From assembly GCA_023101725.1 (NCBI GenBank), contig JALJCO010003968.1:2337001-2401000 (forward strand): a stretch of DNA of 64,000 nucleotides. Reading direction: 5' to 3'. Shown piece by piece: positions 61,665 to 64,000 of this stretch. Below the pieces are notes generated by a model, which was not told the DNA's origin, did no database searches, and saw only the letters and a program-made list of their open reading frames with translations. Source of the DNA: Atherinomorus stipes (lineage: Eukaryota > Chordata > Actinopteri > Atheriniformes > Atherinidae). The first letter of the stretch is position 1; every line of letters starts with the position of its first letter. Position numbers and translations under genes: made by a program.

Positions 61665-61859
61665 GTGGAGAGGAGAGATTCTGCCAAAAAAGAAACTTTT
61701 GGGGGGAACAAGACAGAATTTCTCATTTGTGAGGTGGGAAAGATTAAAGAGGTGCTGTTTGGCAGCTTAAAAACCGAAGTCAGAGACGTGCACAAAAACG
61801 CTGCACGGAAGAGGATCAGTCAGCCTCACCGGTGTGAACGACTCCGGCTGAGATATTAA
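61665..61859 (+). pseudogene. Myb/SANT-like transposon protein remnant
   Basis: The 64-codon frame contains EFLICEVGKIKEVLFGSLKT, close in pattern to the start of Myb/SANT-like DNA-binding domains carried by Harbinger transposons and related fish and vertebrate proteins, where a helix with EVL.GEVE is followed by KKVLFGS. The frame stops before the usual W-rich helices, so only the first part of the domain survives. The assignment rests on pattern memory. Confidence 0.4.
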
Positions 61860-62155
61860 TAAAAGTCTCAGTCTAGGCCTGGATTATATGGTTTATTCGT
61901 TATTAGTTATGAAATTGAATAATAGCCCACATCCGATGGCAGCGTCACAGTTCTTTAGCCAATGGGTCAGAAAAAGTGGTCCAATATGAAACACGCCACC
62001 AAAAGATTTCACCAGCCCCCCACCCCCCCCACCCCTCACGAGTGCAACCGCTGCACTCTAACAGGTGACAGGTGGATGCCGGTCAGATCCGACAGGGACA
62101 GAAAAAAGATAACTTGCATTTGCAAAGCTAACAGACAGTCTACTGACTGAGCACT

Positions 62156-62651
62156 TAAAGCCCCGTTTCCACCAGCGGGTCTGGGTCGGGTCGGGCCGGA
62201 TCGGTCCACGTTTTTTTGCGTCTCCACAGATAAAAACTGGGACGGGTACCCTCATATCCGACCCGACCCGGACTACTTTTTTGGCACCCTTCGGTAGGGG
62301 TACTGATCTAACCGATCCGGACCAAAGAGGTGGAGCTTATACACAGCAATCAGCTGATTCATTGAAAAAATCCGCCACTTCCCGCGTGACCCAGCGTAAA
62401 AACAAAGCCGGGGTGACTCCTTTCTGTTTCTGTCACGTGTGGCGCCGGTGTTTTGGTTAAACGGCGTTACACGGCGATGATGTCACACAATCACGTAGCA
62501 GCGCTGTCCAGCTAATTCTCCGCCTCCAGAATAAGGGTACAGGTTGCTGTGGGGACACAGCGTGAAATCAACACATCCGTACCGAAACCCACCCGATCCG
62601 GCCTGGCCCGGCCCGACCTGACCCAGACCCGCGGGTGGAAACGGGGCTTTA
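62156..62651. mobile_element. Nested GC-rich MITE
   Basis: TAAAGCCCCGTTTCCACC at 62156-62173 is repeated inverted at the right end, finishing at 62651 (GGTGGAAACGGGGCTTTA). Beyond this the ends stay inverted copies for about 50 bp (GCGGGTCTGGGTCGGGTCGG against its complement). The element is bounded by TA on both sides, consistent with a TA target. It is about 490 bp, CpG-rich, non-coding, and lies wholly inside the larger element at 61435-63741. Confidence 0.88.
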
Positions 62652-63829
62652 TACAACTTTAAAGTATTGATTACTTATTAGAAATGACGGATCAGCTCCG
62701 GTCTCCTCCATATAGCCCAGCGGGGGCTGCAGAGCGGCTCCCGGTGCATCTTCTCCGACTGCGCATCAAAACTCTCCAGCGGTCCGAGCGATGTGCAGCA
62801 CTGCACAGGACAGGAGTGTATTGTAGATTTTCTCAGAGTCTAGCTGCGTTTCATCCCGCCGGATCCGAGTCGGACCGTCCGACACCCACCTGCCTTCCCG
62901 CAGCCCGAAGCAGTGCTCCACCTGGGCACCTGCGCGTGTGTGCGTATTGATGCCAACCTCCGCTCCTATGTGGCAGTTTTACCAGCGGGGTGAGGAGATG
63001 CACGAAGAGTGAAAAGCACTTGTCTCCTAGAACTGTATGGTAATAATTTTAATAATTTGTTGAGATAAATGGAGGAATTAAATCCAGTCACAGCTATTTT
63101 TGTAATTTTGGGAATACTTTCTTCCCTTTTTCCTTTTTCTTTTTCTTTACAAATGGGTTCATTCTTCGTGCTGATATGTGAATACTTATGTTTAAAGCAA
63201 CCTTTACCAATCTTGCATTTCAGAAAGCACAGCAAGATTTTTTGAATATAAACAGTCCCGCCTCACTCCTAAGACACACCCTTCATTCCCTCCACCTCCC
63301 AATGCAGAATCAAAGGTCTGACAGGCAGGTCCGTTGAACAATCCTAGAGGTGCACCCCACTTCAAGGATTGGTTGGTGTTTTCATTGAATATTTAGAGAT
63401 TGGAATAATATTTTATTTTGATTAATGGTGGGTCTGTCTTGTATTTTAGAGTTCCATTACCTCATTCATAGCATTTTACCCTGTTAGAAAAATAGTGTAA
63501 GAATGCAACATCGGTAAGGGTTGCTTTAAATGACAGTTTGCGGTTTGGTTAATAAATATTTCTCATGTTCTGCTGCGCTGCTGCAAACCCTCACTGACTC
63601 AAACTTGCGTACACGAACTCAGAGCTGTCGTGAGATTTGATCGTATCCTACGCTCACGTTCAAATTGATATGCCGAGTCTTGCGTGGAAATGGTCGTACG
63701 CACATATTTTCGTCGTACGATCGTTTGATAAATGAGGGCCAAAGTGAGCATCGTCATACTTGAAATGAATGAATGAATGTTTTTTTGTTTGTTACAAATA
63801 AAAAAGTTAAACCCAAGAGTTAATGTTAC

Positions 63830-63945
63830 ATTCTTATCGGGGAAGGGGGGGCCTGGGAATTTTTAGTCCTCCAAAGGGGGGCAAGGTAGAAAAAGTTTAA
63901 GAACCGGTTACACTGACAATAAAGGCATTCTGATTCTGATTGATG
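63830..63945 (+). repeat. LINE/transposon tail fragments
   Basis: GGCAAGGTAGAAAAAGTTTA with AAGAACCGGTTA and then ACTGACAATAAAGGCATTCT plus GATTCTGATTGA are sequences I recall at the ends of common fish repeats. Only short ends are present, following the large transposon. Confidence 0.45.
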
Positions 63946-64000
63946 CTTGATTCTACCTGTCGTAACTGAAGATCTACAGTAATAAGCTTATCAAGGCAAT

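Larger units (their letters stand above)
61435..63741. mobile_element. 2.3-kb inverted-repeat DNA transposon, Harbinger-like
   Basis: TGGCCCTCATTTATCAAACG from 61435, continuing to GATCGTA at 61460, is repeated inverted, base for base, at 63716-63741. Further in, both ends carry several copies of the CpG-rich palindrome TCGTACGA and related GATCGTA motifs. Inside lie a protein remnant that resembles the Myb/SANT-like protein of PIF/Harbinger elements (61665-61859) and a nested younger element (62156-62651). No clear 3-bp TWA duplication is seen at the edges, so the superfamily rests on the protein remnant. No transposase frame remains. Confidence 0.8.

Noticed and set aside
62684..62950. 88-codon GC-rich ORF
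   Set aside because: No family likeness; it lies within transposon DNA and has no supporting context.
1..64000. CRISPR arrays, operons, bacterial or phage genes
   Set aside because: None present; the spliced vertebrate genes and repeats show this is animal nuclear DNA, and the tandem repeats are simple microsatellites without spacers.

Overview
The window is nuclear DNA of a ray-finned fish. It carries five vertebrate genes with GT-AG introns, AT-rich non-coding sequence, many CA/TG microsatellites, and dispersed repeats of types common in teleosts (Tc1, hAT-like and Harbinger-like inverted-repeat elements, a tRNA-derived SINE, LINE tails). Compact introns suggest a percomorph, but the species cannot be fixed by reading alone. 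No operon, CRISPR array, rRNA gene or intact tRNA gene was seen.

Layout. 1-6.6 kb: 3' two thirds of dis3 (+), the catalytic subunit of the RNA exosome; its introns hold a Tc1 relic and a fold-back element. 6.85-11.4 kb: bora (-), activator of Aurora A/Plk1, convergent with dis3, with a complete hAT-type MITE in its last intron. 11.4-12.07 kb: short shared promoter between bora and mzt1, with two CCAAT boxes 31 bp apart and a CHR-like site. 12.07-13.9 kb: mzt1 (+), gamma-tubulin complex subunit. 14-22.4 kb: gene-poor DNA. 22.86-45.97 kb: dach1 (+), 11 coding exons spread over large introns that contain TAAT-rich, non-repetitive blocks resembling conserved developmental enhancers. 46-49 kb: intergenic, with long trinucleotide repeats. 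49.2-58.6 kb: ubac2 (+), 10 coding exons, with two inverted-repeat transposons in introns. 58.6-64 kb: intergenic, dominated by a 2.3-kb inverted-repeat element with a second element nested inside.

The order dis3-bora-mzt1-dach1 matches human chromosome 13q21-q22, which supports the orthology calls. ubac2 directly beside dach1 does not match human, where UBAC2 lies far away at 13q32, so the join is a lineage rearrangement. bora and mzt1 both serve mitotic spindle assembly and share a promoter; dis3 and ubac2 are housekeeping genes (RNA decay, ER quality control); dach1 is a developmental co-repressor with a large regulatory territory.

I found no undescribed multi-gene system. The observations most worth checking are the G2/M-type promoter between bora and mzt1, the nested transposon block at 61.4-63.7 kb, an exon junction in dis3 that canonical splicing cannot join to the conserved sequence, and the candidate dach1 enhancers.
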